A stretch of 64,000 nt of DNA from Impatiens glandulifera (taxonomy: Eukaryota > Streptophyta > Magnoliopsida > Ericales > Balsaminaceae). Shown here one piece after another: positions 47,161 to 60,109 of the stretch. The position numbers were made by a program, and so were the translations under genes. The notes beneath the pieces are model-generated. The model worked only from the letters and a program-made list of their open reading frames with translations, searched no databases and was not told the origin of the DNA. The number at the start of each line of letters is the position of its first letter. The stretch's first letter is position 1. The DNA is taken from NCBI RefSeq assembly GCF_907164915.1, contig NC_061868.1, positions 23,369,819 through 23,433,818 on the forward strand, given 5' to 3'.

Positions 47161-47460
47161 CGAGAGATTTATGAAATTTCTCGGTAAACACCTAATTAAA
47201 TTTACCGAAAATGGTAATACCGACGAATGCCGAGAGTTACCCAAACTCTCGGTATTATATCTATACCGACAGATATATGGCCATTACCGAGAGTTTATAC
47301 TCTCGCTAATGGCCCTTTTTCACTGGTGTGAAGAGTTTGCAAGGGTTTGTGCAGAATAGAAAGTGATTTAAATCCTTAACATAATTTCTATCAAATCGTT
47401 TGTCCGAAGTCGTCATCAATAGTCAGACTCCCGTCTCTATCGATTACGTCGATCCTATAA

Positions 47461-50400
47461 AAATATTGAAAAGATAATTTAATTTCATTATAAGTAAGGA
47501 AAAATAATGAGACATATACGTAAACATATTATAAATGATTTAGATAAAAATAAAGTCATGGCCATAGGAGGAAGAGATGTTGCCAATATGTTTAATAACC
47601 TCGACACCAGGAGAGGAAGAGAAGATGCTTTGCCCGATAATAGATAATATATATAGGAAAAGACACTATGTAAATTATATGATAATATTTAGAAAAATTA
47701 ATTATAAATTTAATATCGATTTTATACTAAATTTTACAATAACTTTCATTTATAATTCGAAATTATAAATATTTATATATGAATCATAGTAATATTTTTA
47801 TAATTAAACATCTAATAAGACACAATATCACCATAGAATGATTATTTTAGATCAACACAACCACTTTTTAAGCATATTTTTATTAAAAAAGTTACAATTT
47901 ACTTAAAATATTATTTAAAATTAATTTTATAAAACCCTAAATTTTGTATTAAAAATTATGAAATTTGGCTAGTGATTCAATAAAGTTTTTTTTTATATAT
48001 ATTTTTTAATTTATTTTATAATGTTCAGTAATAATTAATAGAACTATATCTCATTATTTCCTCTATGTACGTAGTTACGACAGTAATAATAGATCATGTT
48101 GACCTCAAACTAATTTTAATTCTAAGTAAAAGAATAAGCCAAATATTTGGTAATTTGGAGTTAATTTTTATTTGTATTTTGGTTAGACATATTAAAATTA
48201 CTGTCTTAATTTCAATAGATAAACAAATTTAATTTATTTGATTCTTCTTTTAATATTTAATTTTTTGCTATTTAAGCTACCTTTTAGTAAATTTTAACGT
48301 ATTTTAAAAATATATCTAATCTATATTCAAATTAATTTTATTTTGTTGGTTCAAATATAATAATTAAAATTGAATTTAAATTTTCTATAATTTTTAAATA
48401 TTGAAATTTAATTATAAATAAAATTTAATTAGTATGAAACTGAAATTAAAATTCTAATTATAATATTATCTATAATTCAAACACATCCTAAATGATTTTC
48501 GAAAGAATAAGAAATAAATTAGATACCTAAATTCTAAATAAGTACAAAAATTCAATTAAGAAAAAATAAGTATTAAGGTATAAATTTTCATGATAAAATG
48601 TAGGTCATTAATCTTGTATAGTAACAATCTTTAAGAGAGACGAGTCATCCATGTTTTCAAACACGACGACTTTATCATGACTTTTCAATAATCATATCGA
48701 TTTTCCATGATTTAGGGCCACTTTAATACATGATTCTTCACTTACACTAATAAAATAAAAATTGAAAATAATATCAAATATAACACAAAACTTATAACCT
48801 AAACTAATTTTTTTTTTATAAATTCTAAACATTCAAAACAAGAGTCAATTACCATTTGGGGCTCGAGTTATATGGAGCTTGAACTATCAAAGTTTTGGTC
48901 ATTTATGGATTTTACTAAATGAATGTTAGGTTCGTGTATTTTAATTGATGTTTCAATAAAAAATTTAATTTAAATTTTACATGTCAAACACGTCATTATT
49001 TTTTAACAGGTTCTCTTCTCCAAGTCTTCTTCTTCATTTCATTTTTTCTTCATTTGTCTGTATCTTTGATCCATCTCCAAGAAATTATTCATGATCAACA
49101 ATTAAGGTATTTAGATTTTGGTTTAATTTAGTTTTAGATTGGTTAGATTTAGGTTTAAATTCTACGTTCGTTAATGTCGTTTAGTTTGATTTAGGTTTAG
49201 ATTAAGATATGTTGGATTTAGGGTTTAGATTAGGGTTTTTCTAATGGTACCTGTTTAGATTGGTTTGAAATCTAGAAGCTCATAAGTAATTTTGATACTA
49301 TATTTTGTTATATGATTTAGACAATCATTTTTACTGAAATTATATTCTTTGTTTGAGTATATACGAAACTCCATTAAATTCTATTTGTTTAGTAATAATT
49401 AATATAAATATATCTCATTTTTTCCTCCATGTGCGTAGTTATAATAATAATAGATCAGGTTGGGCTAAAAATAATTTTAATTCGAAGTAGAATAATAGGT
49501 TGTTACGACTGATAATTTTAATTTCAAGTAAAATAATAAGTAGATACAACATGAATAGATCAGGTTGGACTCAAAATAAGTTTAATTCGAAATAAAAGAA
49601 TTATTCAAATATTTGGTAATCTGGAGTTAATTTTTTTTTTCATTTTGGTTAGACATATTAACATTACTATGTTAATTTCAATAGATAAACAAATTTAATT
49701 TATTTGATTTTACTTTCAATATTTAATTTTTTACTATTAAAGCTACCTTTTAATAAGTTTTAGCGTATTTTAAAAATATAATTAATCAATATTCAAATTA
49801 ATTTTATGTTATTTATTCAAATATAAGAATTAAAATTGAATTAAATTTTTCTATAATTTTTTAAATTTAGAATTTTATTTATAAATCAATTTTAATTAGG
49901 ATGAAACTAAAATTAAAATTATAATTATAATGTCGTCTATAATTCAAACACATCCTAAATGATTTTCGAAAAAATAAGAAGAAATTTAGATCCCTAAATT
50001 CTAAATATGTGCGGAAATTTAATTAAGAAAATATAAGTATTAAGGTACAAGATTTTCATGATAAAATGTAGGTCACTAATCTTGTATTGTAACAATCTTT
50101 AAGAGAGATGAGTCGCCGATTTTTTCAAACACGACGACTTTATCATGTAATTTCAATAATCCTATCGATTTTCCATGATCTAGGGCTACTTTAATACCTG
50201 ATTCTTCACTTCTACAAATAAAATTGAAATTGAAAAGAAAATTAAATATAACTTAAAACTTATAATATAAATTATTTTTTCTCTAAATTTTAAACATTCA
50301 ACCCAAGAGCCAATTACCAGTTGGGGCTCAAATATTGATTTGAGCCATATAGGGCTCGAACTATCAAATGTTTTATTCATTTGGTCTTTTTACTAGTGGA

Positions 50401-52633
50401 CGTTAGGTTTAGGTTTGTCTATTTTAATTGACGTTGAAATAAAATGTTTTAATTTAATTTTTACATGTCAAACATTTCATTATTAATTTAAATATATGTC
50501 AAACTCTGACGGTGTGTTGACCATGACACAAATTATATCAATAAATGTTTTTATAAAAATAATATATCACAACTTAACACAACACTTATATATATCCGTT
50601 TTTTTATTAAATTTATATTTATAAAAAAAATATTAATCTAAATATATATATTTTTTAAATTTATTTATAATAAAATTATCAAAAATCTAAAACTATATTA
50701 ACAATAATAATAAAATGAATTTATTTATAAAAAGATCGGAATCATACTTACACCACACAATATATATTTAAATAAAATTTATGTTATTATATATATTAAT
50801 ATTATTAAAATAATTATTTAAATATTAATTATATAAATAAATTTCATTATATTATAAGTTAAAATCAAATAGTATTTTTTGTCTAAATTGAGAATAACAT
50901 AGATATGTGTGCCTACATAAAATAATGGATAACTTTTTTTATTTTTCTTCTTTTAAAATTTAATAAATTTTAACTTAACATTGGAGAATTCAGGACAATG
51001 AAAAATAAATTGTTAATGAAAATATTTTAATTTTATTTTGTAATTAATTAACAAAATAAAAATGTCAAGTAACAGGAATTGTGATGATTTAAGTTAAAAA
51101 TATCAATAATTTATTCAATTTATTCTTAATTAATGACATTAAATATACTAATAAAATAATATTAAATTGATAAAAAAAATGTTTTCATAAATATTAGTGA
51201 CTAATTAAAGTTGTAAATTGTTGTTTAGGAAGTTATTTCTTTATATTTTTTATTATCTTTGATAGTAATTTCTTAACTCTAACATTTGAAACAAAAATGT
51301 CAAACTTATCTTTTGATATCTAAAACATATTATTTTGGTTTGGATTAAGATAATTTACATTTATTCTAATATGTAACATTGTAATGATAATTTAATTTCA
51401 TTATAAGAAAAAAAATAATGAGACATATACATAAACATATTACAAATAATAAAAATGATTTAGATAAAAAATAATGTCACAAGAGGAATAAGAGGAAGAA
51501 ATGTTGTTGAAATGTTTAATAACCTCAAAATCAAAAAAGAAATAGATGATGCAGACATGAAATAACTTGACGTCTTTGTCCGATTTATATGATATTTTTT
51601 TAAAAATAAATAAACAAATAATATCAATTTAAATATTTTTATATGTATCATAGTAATATTTTATAATTAATTATATAATAAGACACAATATCACCTACAA
51701 TCACATAGTAGATATTGACACATTTATAATCAGAACCACACACTTATTTTAGACCAACACAACCACTTTTCAAGCATGTTTTTATTAAAATGTTATAATT
51801 TACTTAAAATATTTTAAATAAAAATTCTTCACCTTTATTTTTATCAATTTTTTTTTCGAAATTTCAACACATATAAAAACCTAAATTTTGTTTGAAAACT
51901 CACTTAATTGTTCTAGTGATTCAAAAAAGTTATATATATATTTTTCATTTAATTTTATAATATAAAGTTAGAACTATATCTCATTATGTTTTCAATGTAC
52001 GTTGTTACAACAATAATAGATCGGTTAACAATAATAGATCGGTTGAACTCAAAATAATTTTAATTCAAAGTAAAAGAATAATTCAAATAGTAATATGAAG
52101 TTAGTTCTTATTTGTAATTTAGTTAGACATATTAAAATTATTATGTACATTTCAATATATTAATATATTTAATTTATTTGATTGTACTTTCAATATTTAA
52201 TTATTAACTATTTAAACTAATTTTTAATAAATTTTAGTGTATTTTAAAAATATAACTAATCTATATTCAAAATCATTTTATTATGTTTGTTGAATTAAAA
52301 TTTTAATAATTTTTTAAATATAGAAATTTAATTATAAATAAATTTTAATTAGGATGATTGAAATTAAAATTCTAAATATAATGACGTCTATAATTCAAAC
52401 ACATCATGATTTTTGGAAGAATAAGAAATAAATTAGATCCCTAAATTTTAAATAAGAATGAAAATTGAATTAAGAAAATATAAGTATTAAGGTATAAGAT
52501 TTTCACGATAAACGTAATTCATTATTCTTGTATAGTAACAATCTTTAAGAGCGACGAGTTACCGATCTTTTCAAACACGGCGAATTTATCGTGTATTCAA
52601 TAATTTTATTGATTTTCCATGATCTATGGCTAC
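47461..52633 (+). repeat. Macro-repeat copies 7 (rest), 8a and 8b
   Basis: Resumes directly after solo LTR 3 with AAATATTGAAAAGATAATTT and continues through GACACCAGGAGAGGAAG (47605), ATGTAGGTCATTAATC (48597) and GGGGCTCGAG (48858), then a stretch shared only with 20290-20500 (TTTTTAACAGGTTCTCT). At about 49385 it jumps back to GTTTAGTAATAATTAATAT and repeats the distal part (ATGTAGGTCACTAATC 50065, TTGGGGCTCAAA 50320). At about 50495 it jumps to GTGTTGACCATGAC and again runs to the CATGATCTATGGCTAC block near 52620. No gene; several low-complexity frames are spurious. Confidence 0.7.
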
Positions 52634-53530
52634 TTTTCTATGTCGTGTTTCTCTTGATAGTATATGACTTAGATTTGGGAGCCTTCAATAGTTCCTTCAT
52701 TGTAGCAACTGACCATTGAACAATTTCTTCATATTCTTCTTTTTTCAACAGATTATAGTTTGAAGATAGTGGGTGTTGAGTTGAATTGTAATATGTTGTG
52801 CTTTCTCCTTATTGATAACAATTTCTCCCCTTTTGACATAAATAAGGAGCTTTGTAATCTGATTCTTGAGCCCAAACAGATTAGCTCTTACATTATAGTG
52901 TATCTTCCAAGCTCCTTCATTATTCCCTTGTTTTCCTGCATTATTTTTAATAGAATTTTCCCAGCAGTAGTTGGAGCAGATTGCTTAATTATGTTGGTAT
53001 CTTACTGTTTTTGATAATTTTTCCAGAAATTCTTTCAAATTCTTTGACTGTTGCTTCCTTAATTCCTTCCAGCACAAAATCCTTAACTTCTTTTTATTTA
53101 TTACTTTTGTTCTTTCCCTTCCCCATAATGGCAGAGACAAAGTAATAGAACAAATTAATTGCAGAAACTCTAAGAGATGATCAAAAGTAAACCTCAATCG
53201 AGGGAAAAATCTAACGGCGCTTATAAATGTACAAGAAACTCTAGACTAGCAACACTTAATGAACAGCGCAAGACAATACCAGGATACCCGTGTCGATCGT
53301 CCTGTGCCGCCTGTGCCTATTTTCAGTATTGTGTCGCTTGTGTCGATCGTGTCGTGCCGCTTGTGCCGATGACGCTTCCTTTGATTAATGGTAATTCTGA
53401 TGTCGATTTGATGACTTACGGTGCAGGACAATATCTTGTCGTCCGTGCCTTTTTGCATGTGTCTATCGTGCCGATGTACCAATCGTGTCGTCTTTGCCGA
53501 TCGTGTACCCCGTGTCGATCATGCCGCCTG
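52634..53530 (-). pseudogene. LINE-like ORF1 5' part, inverted copy
   Basis: Read on the minus strand this copies 54137-54918 with perhaps 10-15% differences by eye: a GC-rich leader with CGGCAC/CGACAC motifs (53530-53250), TTGTCTTGCGCTGTTCATTAAG, then an ATG at about 53130 opening MGKGKNKSNK. Lys/Glu-rich sequence follows (KEVKDFVLEGIKEAT), degraded, to EEYEEIVQWSVATMKELL (about 52730-52690). It stops at 52634 in the macro-repeat. The DUF4283 part is absent. It keeps the ATG lost in the + strand copy. Two separate insertions explain it better than a single 5' inversion, because the same 5' region is present twice. Confidence 0.7.
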
Positions 53531-53544
53531 CAAGAACATTATAT

Positions 53545-53945
53545 TGACTCATTTATATCTACCGTTTTATATCAACCGTTTCAAAATGTGTTGATACCAA
53601 TCCGTTTGATATCAACCGTTTTAAAAACTATTGATATTAACCCATTCTATATCAACGGTTTTTAAAGCAATTGATATTGTCCCCTCTATATCAACGATTT
53701 TTATAGCGGTTGATATAGAGGGGTCAATATCAACGATTTTTAAAATTGTTAATATAGAGTGGAACAATATCATAAACTTTAAAATCCATTAATATAGATG
53801 GGTTAATATCAACCGTTTTAAAAATGGTTGATATTAACCCCTTATTATCAATAATTTTTAAAACGGTTGGTATTACTCCATTAATATCAATCGCGAAACT
53901 AACAGTTATTATTTTTTGTTACCATTAATGGTTTTTTACTAGTAG
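53545..53945 (+). mobile_element. CACTA-type transposon end with ATATCAACCGTT hairpins
   Basis: Several inverted repeats of about 30 bp occur, with arms ATATCAACCGTTTT and AAAACGGTTGATAT (53600-53880). The right border reads in complement CTACTAGTAAAAAACC, like a CACTA terminus. To the right the macro-repeat resumes (TCTATACCTCC). No left terminus found. A third hairpin family, with arms distinct from those at 26601 and 44750. Confidence 0.6.
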
Positions 53946-54046
53946 TCTATACCTCCTTCATAGGTCATCTATATTCATTTTATATACATATAATAATATG
54001 TATATATATATAAATATATTTATAGTTGTTATTAATCATATATTAT
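53946..54046 (+). repeat. Macro-repeat fragment before LINE-like insertion
   Basis: TCTATACCTCC..CATAGGTCATC, TATATACATATAATA and TTATTAATCATATATTATG are unit sequence. The last 14 bases (54033-54046) are duplicated in imperfect form at 63566-63580, so this is the left flank of the LINE-like insertion. Confidence 0.7.
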
Positions 54047-55182
54047 GGCAAACCGAACTACCCAATTGTCATCCCTACTTACATCCTTGTTTAGTAATAG
54101 GAAATCAATACTTATCACGATCGGAATGGGAAGCAAAATATTGTCCTATACCATAAGTCACCAAATCGTCGCCGAAATCACCATTAATCAAATAGAGTAC
54201 GATCGGCACAAGCGACACAATACGATTCGCACGAGCGGCACAATAAGCTAGGAGGCACGGCACGATCGATACGGGAAACACGGTATTGTCTTGTGTTATT
54301 CAATAAGTTTCTCTAGTCTAGGATTTCTTATGCATTTGTAAGCGCCACTAGAACTTTTCCCTTGATTGCGGTTTAACTATAATCATCTCTTAGGGTTTCT
54401 TCAATTACTTTGTTTCTATCAATACGGGGAAGGGGAAGAACAAAAGTAATAAATCTAAAGAAGTTAGGGATTTTATGCTGAAATAAATTAAGGAAGCAGT
54501 AATCAAAGAAATTGAAAGAATTGTTGAAGAAGTTATCAAAGAACATCAGGATACCAACACAAGTAAGCAATCTTCTCCGACTATTGCTGAGAAAATTCAT
54601 GTTGAAAATAATGCAGGAAAACATGGGGATAATGAAGGAGCTTAAAAGATACGATATAATGAAAGAGCTAATCTGTTTAGGCTCAAGAATCAGATTACAA
54701 AGCTCTTTATGCATGCCAAAAGGTGACAAATTGTCATAAATAAGGTGAAAACACAACAAATTATAATTTAAACAAACATACACTATGTTCAAGATTAGAA
54801 TCTACTGAAAAAATAAGAATATGAAGAAATTGTTCAATGGTTAGTTGCTAAAATGAAGGAGCTAATTAAGGCTCCTAAATCTAAGTCATATACTTTCAAG
54901 AGCAACTCGACATAGAAACTAATGAAGTCTTGAAGATCAACAATGTAAAAAAGTCTGAAGATCATGCCTATAAAGGGAAAATCTATTGGGCCAATACAAA
55001 GACAAAAGTGGAGGTACTTAATTCTTCATTTGTATTTAAATTACCTACTGATGTAGTTGTGGGAAAATGCCTACTTTTCCAATTACTAAAGATGTACTAT
55101 TGAAGCAATGGGAAGTAAAATGATTGGAGAAGATTAATGAAAATGTTCATGATTTATATTTCCTTAAATTTAAGAAGGGATC

Positions 55183-56667
55183 TGATAGGATCGGCTATTG
55201 ATAACAGCTTACGATTAACGATTCGATTTTAACTCTGTTAGAAGTTAAAATTTGTTTTTATTCTTCACAAATCATTCAAAATCTTGAAACGATTTCAAGG
55301 GCGGAAGTGTTCGTCGGATTTGAAGCTTTGAACCAATGAAAGATAAATGACAAAAGATAAAGAACACAGAGAGTTGTTTATGAATGTTCGGAGAAAACTC
55401 TCATACGTCACCCCTTCTTCCACAACCGGAATGATTCACTAAACTCTTTGAATCAAATACAGTTTACTGATCTAGCTAACACTCTGTTGAACAGAACAAC
55501 CTCTGTTCAACTTACAATGTTAAGAACAATATTCTCTCAGCTAGACAGTTTTTGATTCTTTTTCTCTTGAACTTAGAAGATTATAAGATTGTAAAAGTGA
55601 GAAAAGTAACTTGTGATTCGGCTGTTGTCCTTGAGCATCTATTTCTAGTAGAAGGACACCAACGGTCGAATCTTCTTCATGGACATGTGGCAAGCATCCA
55701 TTGAAAGGTTGCCCAAAGGACAAGCGTACAGAAGACTCTGAGTAAATGGATCATGGCCGTACCGAACTGGTAGTGTGCCAAATATCCTCTCTGATATTGT
55801 CTTGTACTGGACAAACCATTGGAAGGACATTTGCGTATGTGGAGTTCGTTCATTGGATGCAATTAATTGACTTGTCAGACTACACAGGAGTGAGAGGAGC
55901 AGAGTAGCAGACAACTAATTGATCGTGGGTAGACGTATGTTAACTTCAGACGACTGTTGAAGCGAGGCATTAAACGTGGTTCATTAGACTATACAGTCTA
56001 AGGGACTTAGACGTCAACGTCTAATAGTGTATTCCATTAAATCACACGTCTAATGGAGTTAGACTGCAATGTCTAACTACGCATCCCTTTAGACTTGTCT
56101 AAAGGAGTTACACGCCAACGTCTAACTACGTTACCCATTAGACTACCATGTCTAATGGATTTAGACTGCAACGTCTAACTACATATCTGTTAGACTGAAT
56201 GTCTAACTACGTATGTGTTAGTCTGCAACGTGTAACTACGTATATGTTAGACTGAACGTCTAACTACGTATCTATTAGACTGCAACGTCTAACTACGTAT
56301 CTATTAGACTGCAACGTCTAACTACGTATTTGTTAAACTGAACGTCTAACTACGTATCTAATAGAGTGAACGTCAAACTATGTATCACTTCAGACTTGTC
56401 TGAAGGAGTTACAAGCCAACGTCTAACTACGTTACACGCCAACGTCTAACTACGTTACACGTCTAATTAGTCTTCTTAGACCACGTCTAAGTTAGAAAAG
56501 TCTGATGCACCTGCATAGAAGTACTTAGACAATTTATCTTTATTCATATTTAAACATCATCAAAACTTAGTTGTTTAATATTTCGTATTTTCTATTAATT
56601 AACTCTTTACTTAGTTTTTCCCAACAATTTCTTCTAAGTTAATTAACTCTTAGTTTTTTTCCCAACA
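55183..56667 (-). repeat. 3' LTR of the minus-strand element
   Basis: On the + strand it runs TGATAGGATCGG..TTTTCCCAACA, i.e. TGTTGGG..GATCCTATCA in element orientation, the same termini as solo LTR 3. It contains the palindrome array at 55983-56470 and the AACGGTC motif at 55661-55667 next to a degraded TATA box (CTAGAAATAG on minus). Near its end a 25-bp stretch around TTAATTAACTCTT is duplicated (56597, 56639). Confidence 0.92.
55983..56470 (-). repeat. LTR palindrome array (3' LTR)
   Basis: Units with GTTAGACTGCAACGTCTAAC and TTAGACTGAACGTCTAAC, with ACTACGTATCTA spacers, about 12-14 palindromes. Complement of the arrays at 4985 and 40579. Confidence 0.88.
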
Positions 56668-56682
56668 ATTATCCCCTTTTTG
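56668..56682 (-). other. Polypurine tract
   Basis: On the minus strand CAAAAAGGGGATAAT lies directly before the 3' LTR start TGTTGGG. Position and purine content fit the plus-strand priming site of LTR retrotransposons. Confidence 0.85.
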
Positions 56683-56716
56683 ATTATTTAAGCTAAATTA
56701 TCAAAATCAGATGAGT

Positions 56717-59700
56717 TTATTTAATCCCAAAAATTTCCCTTTTTGATGATGTTAAAAACCTACCTCTAGCGACTCTACCTCTTGATCTACCACCTTTAGA
56801 GCTACCTTCCCCCTTTTTAAAATTATCAATATCAATATTAATAAGAGCTCTTTCTTTAGCAGTAGAAGCCTCGGATTCTTCAACAACTTGAATAGACCTT
56901 GCAAAAGAGTCAGCTTGCTCCATTCGCTCGGCTTCAACAATATTCATAACATTGGACACTTCCATCATTTGTGCTTGCGTGAGATTTATTGCTGACATAA
57001 CATTTTGATGAAGCTCCAAGGTGAGAGATTTGGATTCGACAAACAACTCCGATTGTCTATTAAATAGATTCTTCTCAAACTTTGTGTATGTAGTGTTGAC
57101 GATGTTGACTTCATAAGTGTTTCTCTTCATTTTCTATTCCAATTACTTCTAAGAAGCAAGAAAAGAATAAATCTCTTCCTTGATTGAAATCGATCCTTTC
57201 TCAAGATTAACCAGTCTTAATGTATATCCAACATATTCTGTTATAGGGAGTGCATCATTTCCAACATGGACTTATAGAGTTTTGGCCCTCTAGGAGAAGC
57301 TTCTTCACATCTTGAGAGTAGGCTAGAGTAGTGCGAATAGGGCTCACATGCGTATTAACTTATAAATAACGCTCCAGTTCTTTATCTTTGGAAGGAAGAG
57401 AAGGATCCTTGGACACATCCTTGGACTGCTTTTTTCATTGAGAATATCTGCACATACTTGATGAATCTGTTCTTAAATACCTTCAAAATGAAGAGGTAAA
57501 TCAACAACTTTATCAATGATGTCTAGTGGTTTTATGATCGGGGTTGAAGGGGAAGATGGAATTTGACTTTCCTCCGAAGATGAGGAAGACTCCTCTTTGT
57601 CAGCTTGTTCGCCCTCAGTAGAGGGAATCTTCTCAGAAACAGCCTCCGTTAAGGGTTCCCCCTTAGCTTCTAAATCTAAACACTGATCATCAATCTTTGT
57701 TTATTCTTCTTCCAAAACTGGAATTTCTTCTTGTGTTTCAATAATAGGAGGAGTCACTTTAGAAGACTCCTTTTGTTGAATGGGCGATTGAGAACCTCTA
57801 CAATAACCTCCTCTTCTTCCTAATTTACTTCAGGTTGACCTAGGACCGGGGTCTGTTCAATAGCCTGATATGTTGACCAACTCAATAAGATGGGAATCAA
57901 CTTGCTCATCTTCTTCTGAAATGGATTGGTTAACATCAAATATCTCCATTGGTTCATCTTCACTAGACAAGTCATGGAACAGACTTAACCTGGAAGAGTC
58001 TTTTCCGTGGACCTATTGAAGGATTGTTGAACAATAGCCATTCATAATAAAATCCAACCTCTTCAATACGTTCTGCTTTGCAGGAGCATCCCTATCGAGC
58101 GAATTGCAGTTGGCCTTCCTATGCTCAATCATAGAAAACAAGAGACTTCCCATGATGTTAGCAACCATCATATCTTGTCTTTTGAGGGCTTCAAAGACCT
58201 CATCAGTTTTAGCCCATTTCAGGACTCTCTTTTCCGTCTTTATTAGATTCCTCCATTTCTTCACAATTTCTTTCTTCGAGATTGTCTCTTCAAACTGAGT
58301 GGTAATCTAAAGTTTACCCAGGTGTCAAATATGTTAATCTTTTCAGCAGTCTTCATTTACACTTCTTCCATCACAAGATTGACAATACCACTTGATTCAG
58401 AAATCTTCTCTGGAGATTCTGTAGCAAATTCCTTTCCTTTTCCAGGAACCACAACTGGTTTATGTTTAGGATTAAGTAGGGGTTCACAGGTAATTCCAGT
58501 AGCTCCCCTTGTTGATCTCATAATTTTGAAAGGGGAGAAAGTATTTGTAAAGACCCCTTCCGAGAGTTTAGACACAACACCCTTTCCCGCAAAATTGGGT
58601 TTGACAATAATTGACTCAACATTCTGATGAGGGGAAGCCTATTCAGATGGTGGAACAACCGTAGGAATTTGAGCAATAACCTGCTCTGTTTCAGGAGAAA
58701 TCATAGCGTTAACAGTAGCCTCAACCGCTACTGATTTTTCGGGGAGGGAAGACGATACAACTCTATCAATATTTTCAATATTCGGACCAACTGGCTCAAT
58801 AGTTGGCCCTTCAGCTTGTTCCATCACAGGAACATCAATAATAGGCATTGAGGCCAAAGGAGAAGAAGAAGTTACCTTAATAGACTTCTTAGACGGCTTA
58901 GACGCCTTAGGCGCCTTAGATGCTTTAGATGCCTTAAACGGATCAGCATCAGGACCAGCAGACTCAGTTGGTTTCTTCAACGGGCTATGGGATGGAGAAA
59001 GAGACTAGAGGGGAATAACCACAAGACGAGGAAGACCTGGTCTTGTCTTGGAGTCAACTACTCCAGAATCCTTCTTTTGAGAGCTCTTTTGGCTATTCGT
59101 GCTAGCCGCAGACTCCATCACCGATTTAGTTCTTTTCGCCCTCGTAGACTAAACGGAAGCAGCATGTCTCTTAGATCGAGCGACCGATTGACCACCTATT
59201 TGTTGGCTGGATGAGCTAGAATCCGTATCCTTCGAGAACTTCATTCTCGTAAGAGTAATCTTCACAAAAAAACTGATGAAAATGCGACTCGAGTTAATAG
59301 CCTCACCCTCGCCCATAGACACATCCAAATTTTCATAAACCAACCGAGTTGGGATGAGAAATCCACACTCTCCTTGTTTCTTAAGTAAACCAACTAGCAT
59401 AAATTAGAATATAATGTAGATGCGCAGTTGATTTGCATACATTTACTAATGGCCACCATGTAATTGAAGAAGTCTTGGTTGTACAGGTCGAACGAACCTA
59501 CTTTTCCTTGAAGAGCCTTCGCCACTATATTGTTTAAGAGACTAAAATGCAGTTTTAGGACCTTCTTCCCGTTTAGCCTGATTGATGAACCATCATTAGA
59601 GAAAACAATCTTCATCTCCAAGATGGTTTCCGCTGGAAGAGGTAGATTGAAGATATGACCCTCCGATGGAAGTTCTAGAAACTCAACATAGGCAGCTTCT

Positions 59701-59945
59701 TTGAAAGAGATAGATGTTTCGTTGACAGTCGCCGTAATAGAATCTCCGACCATGTTCACTGTCTTGAAAAACTCTCTGACTTCCTTATCGTAGAATATGA
59801 ACGGTCCGCCAAGGTACTTTCGAACATCAGAATACTTCAGAGACCGAAACATATCGACAATATCTTGTTGATCAATAGTGTAGACGGATGCGAAATCCAC
59901 CTGCGAAGTGTTGTGAGTAAGAGTAATTGGTTTCTTTTTGGTCAT
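56717..59945 (-). pseudogene. ORF2 (QVDF..SVYT family), full-length decayed copy
   Basis: From the ATG at 59945: QVDFASVYT (residues 15-23), IVDMFRSL (29-36), EVREFFKT (55-62), ELPSEGH (91-97), and MVAISKCMQINC near the end of the first 183-codon stretch. A frameshift at about 59396-59400 leads into LVGLLKKQGECGFLIPT, RLVYENLDVSMGEGEAINSS. Then a Ser/Lys-rich linker (KASKASKAPKASKPSKKS near 58900), several acidic or Pro-rich blocks, and a C-terminal helical region (NVMSAINLTQAQMMEVSN) ending KKGEGSSKGGRSRGRVARGR at 56770-56820. About 1070 codons with at least five stops. The Gly/Arg-rich basic tail may bind nucleic acid. I recall similar predicted proteins in Lamiales; no function is known to me. 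Confidence 0.7.
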
Positions 59946-60055
59946 TTTGTGAAAAGATGAAGAAGGTGAACAAGATTTCTTAGAGAGAAGTTAGAGAAAA
60001 ACTAGGATTCTTAAGAAATTTGTGAGCGTAAAATCTTCAAACACATGCACGATGT

Positions 60056-60065
60056 CCTTAAATAG
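60056..60065 (-). promoter_or_regulatory. TATA box of ORF2
   Basis: CTATTTAAGG on the minus strand, about 115 bp before the ATG at 59945. The leader between them (CCTAGTTTTTCTC, TTCTCTCTAAGAAATC) is similar to that at 7560-7670. Lies between gag and ORF2 inside the retrotransposon. Confidence 0.6.
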
Positions 60066-60109
60066 AATTCGAAAGGACATTGTGTCGCTGCTAAACAAAC
60101 GTCTTTTCT

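Larger units (their letters stand above)
41740..47328 (+). mobile_element. CACTA (En/Spm) transposon with satellite array, TSD TGA
   Basis: The left end is CACTAGTGAAAAAAGGAC and the right end is the complement of CACCAGTGAAAAAGGGCC, flanked by TGA on both sides (41737-41739, 47329-47331), the 3-bp duplication of CACTA elements. Length 5589 bp. Contents in order: subterminal hairpins, an 82-bp tandem array (41880-44010), a long inverted/direct repeat block (44020-44535), hairpin arrays (44750-45030, 46740-47160), and a GC-rich leader and TNPA-like exons (45040-46560). No TNPD-type transposase is present, so it is non-autonomous. It is inserted in solo LTR 3 and is therefore younger than that LTR. 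Confidence 0.95.
40395..47460 (+). mobile_element. Solo LTR 3 (Copia-related) split by a CACTA element, TSD AAATA
   Basis: Starts TGTTGGGTCAAATT, ends GATCCTATAA (the family end is GATCCTATCA), and is flanked by AAATA on both sides (40390-40394, 47461-47465). Removing the duplication gives the uninterrupted macro-repeat sequence found near 740-755, which confirms both borders. Without the inner CACTA element and one TGA copy the LTR is 1474 bp, close to the 1485-bp LTR at 55183. It has a palindrome array (40579-41030), CCGTTGG and a TATTTAAAG TATA-like box (41321-41347). No internal coding region, so a solo LTR. Confidence 0.93.

Noticed and set aside
53177..53665. Cys/Arg-rich frame of 162 codons, possible secreted peptide
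   Set aside because: It reads the CGGCAC-repeat leader of the LINE-like element in antisense and runs into CACTA hairpins; no signal peptide.
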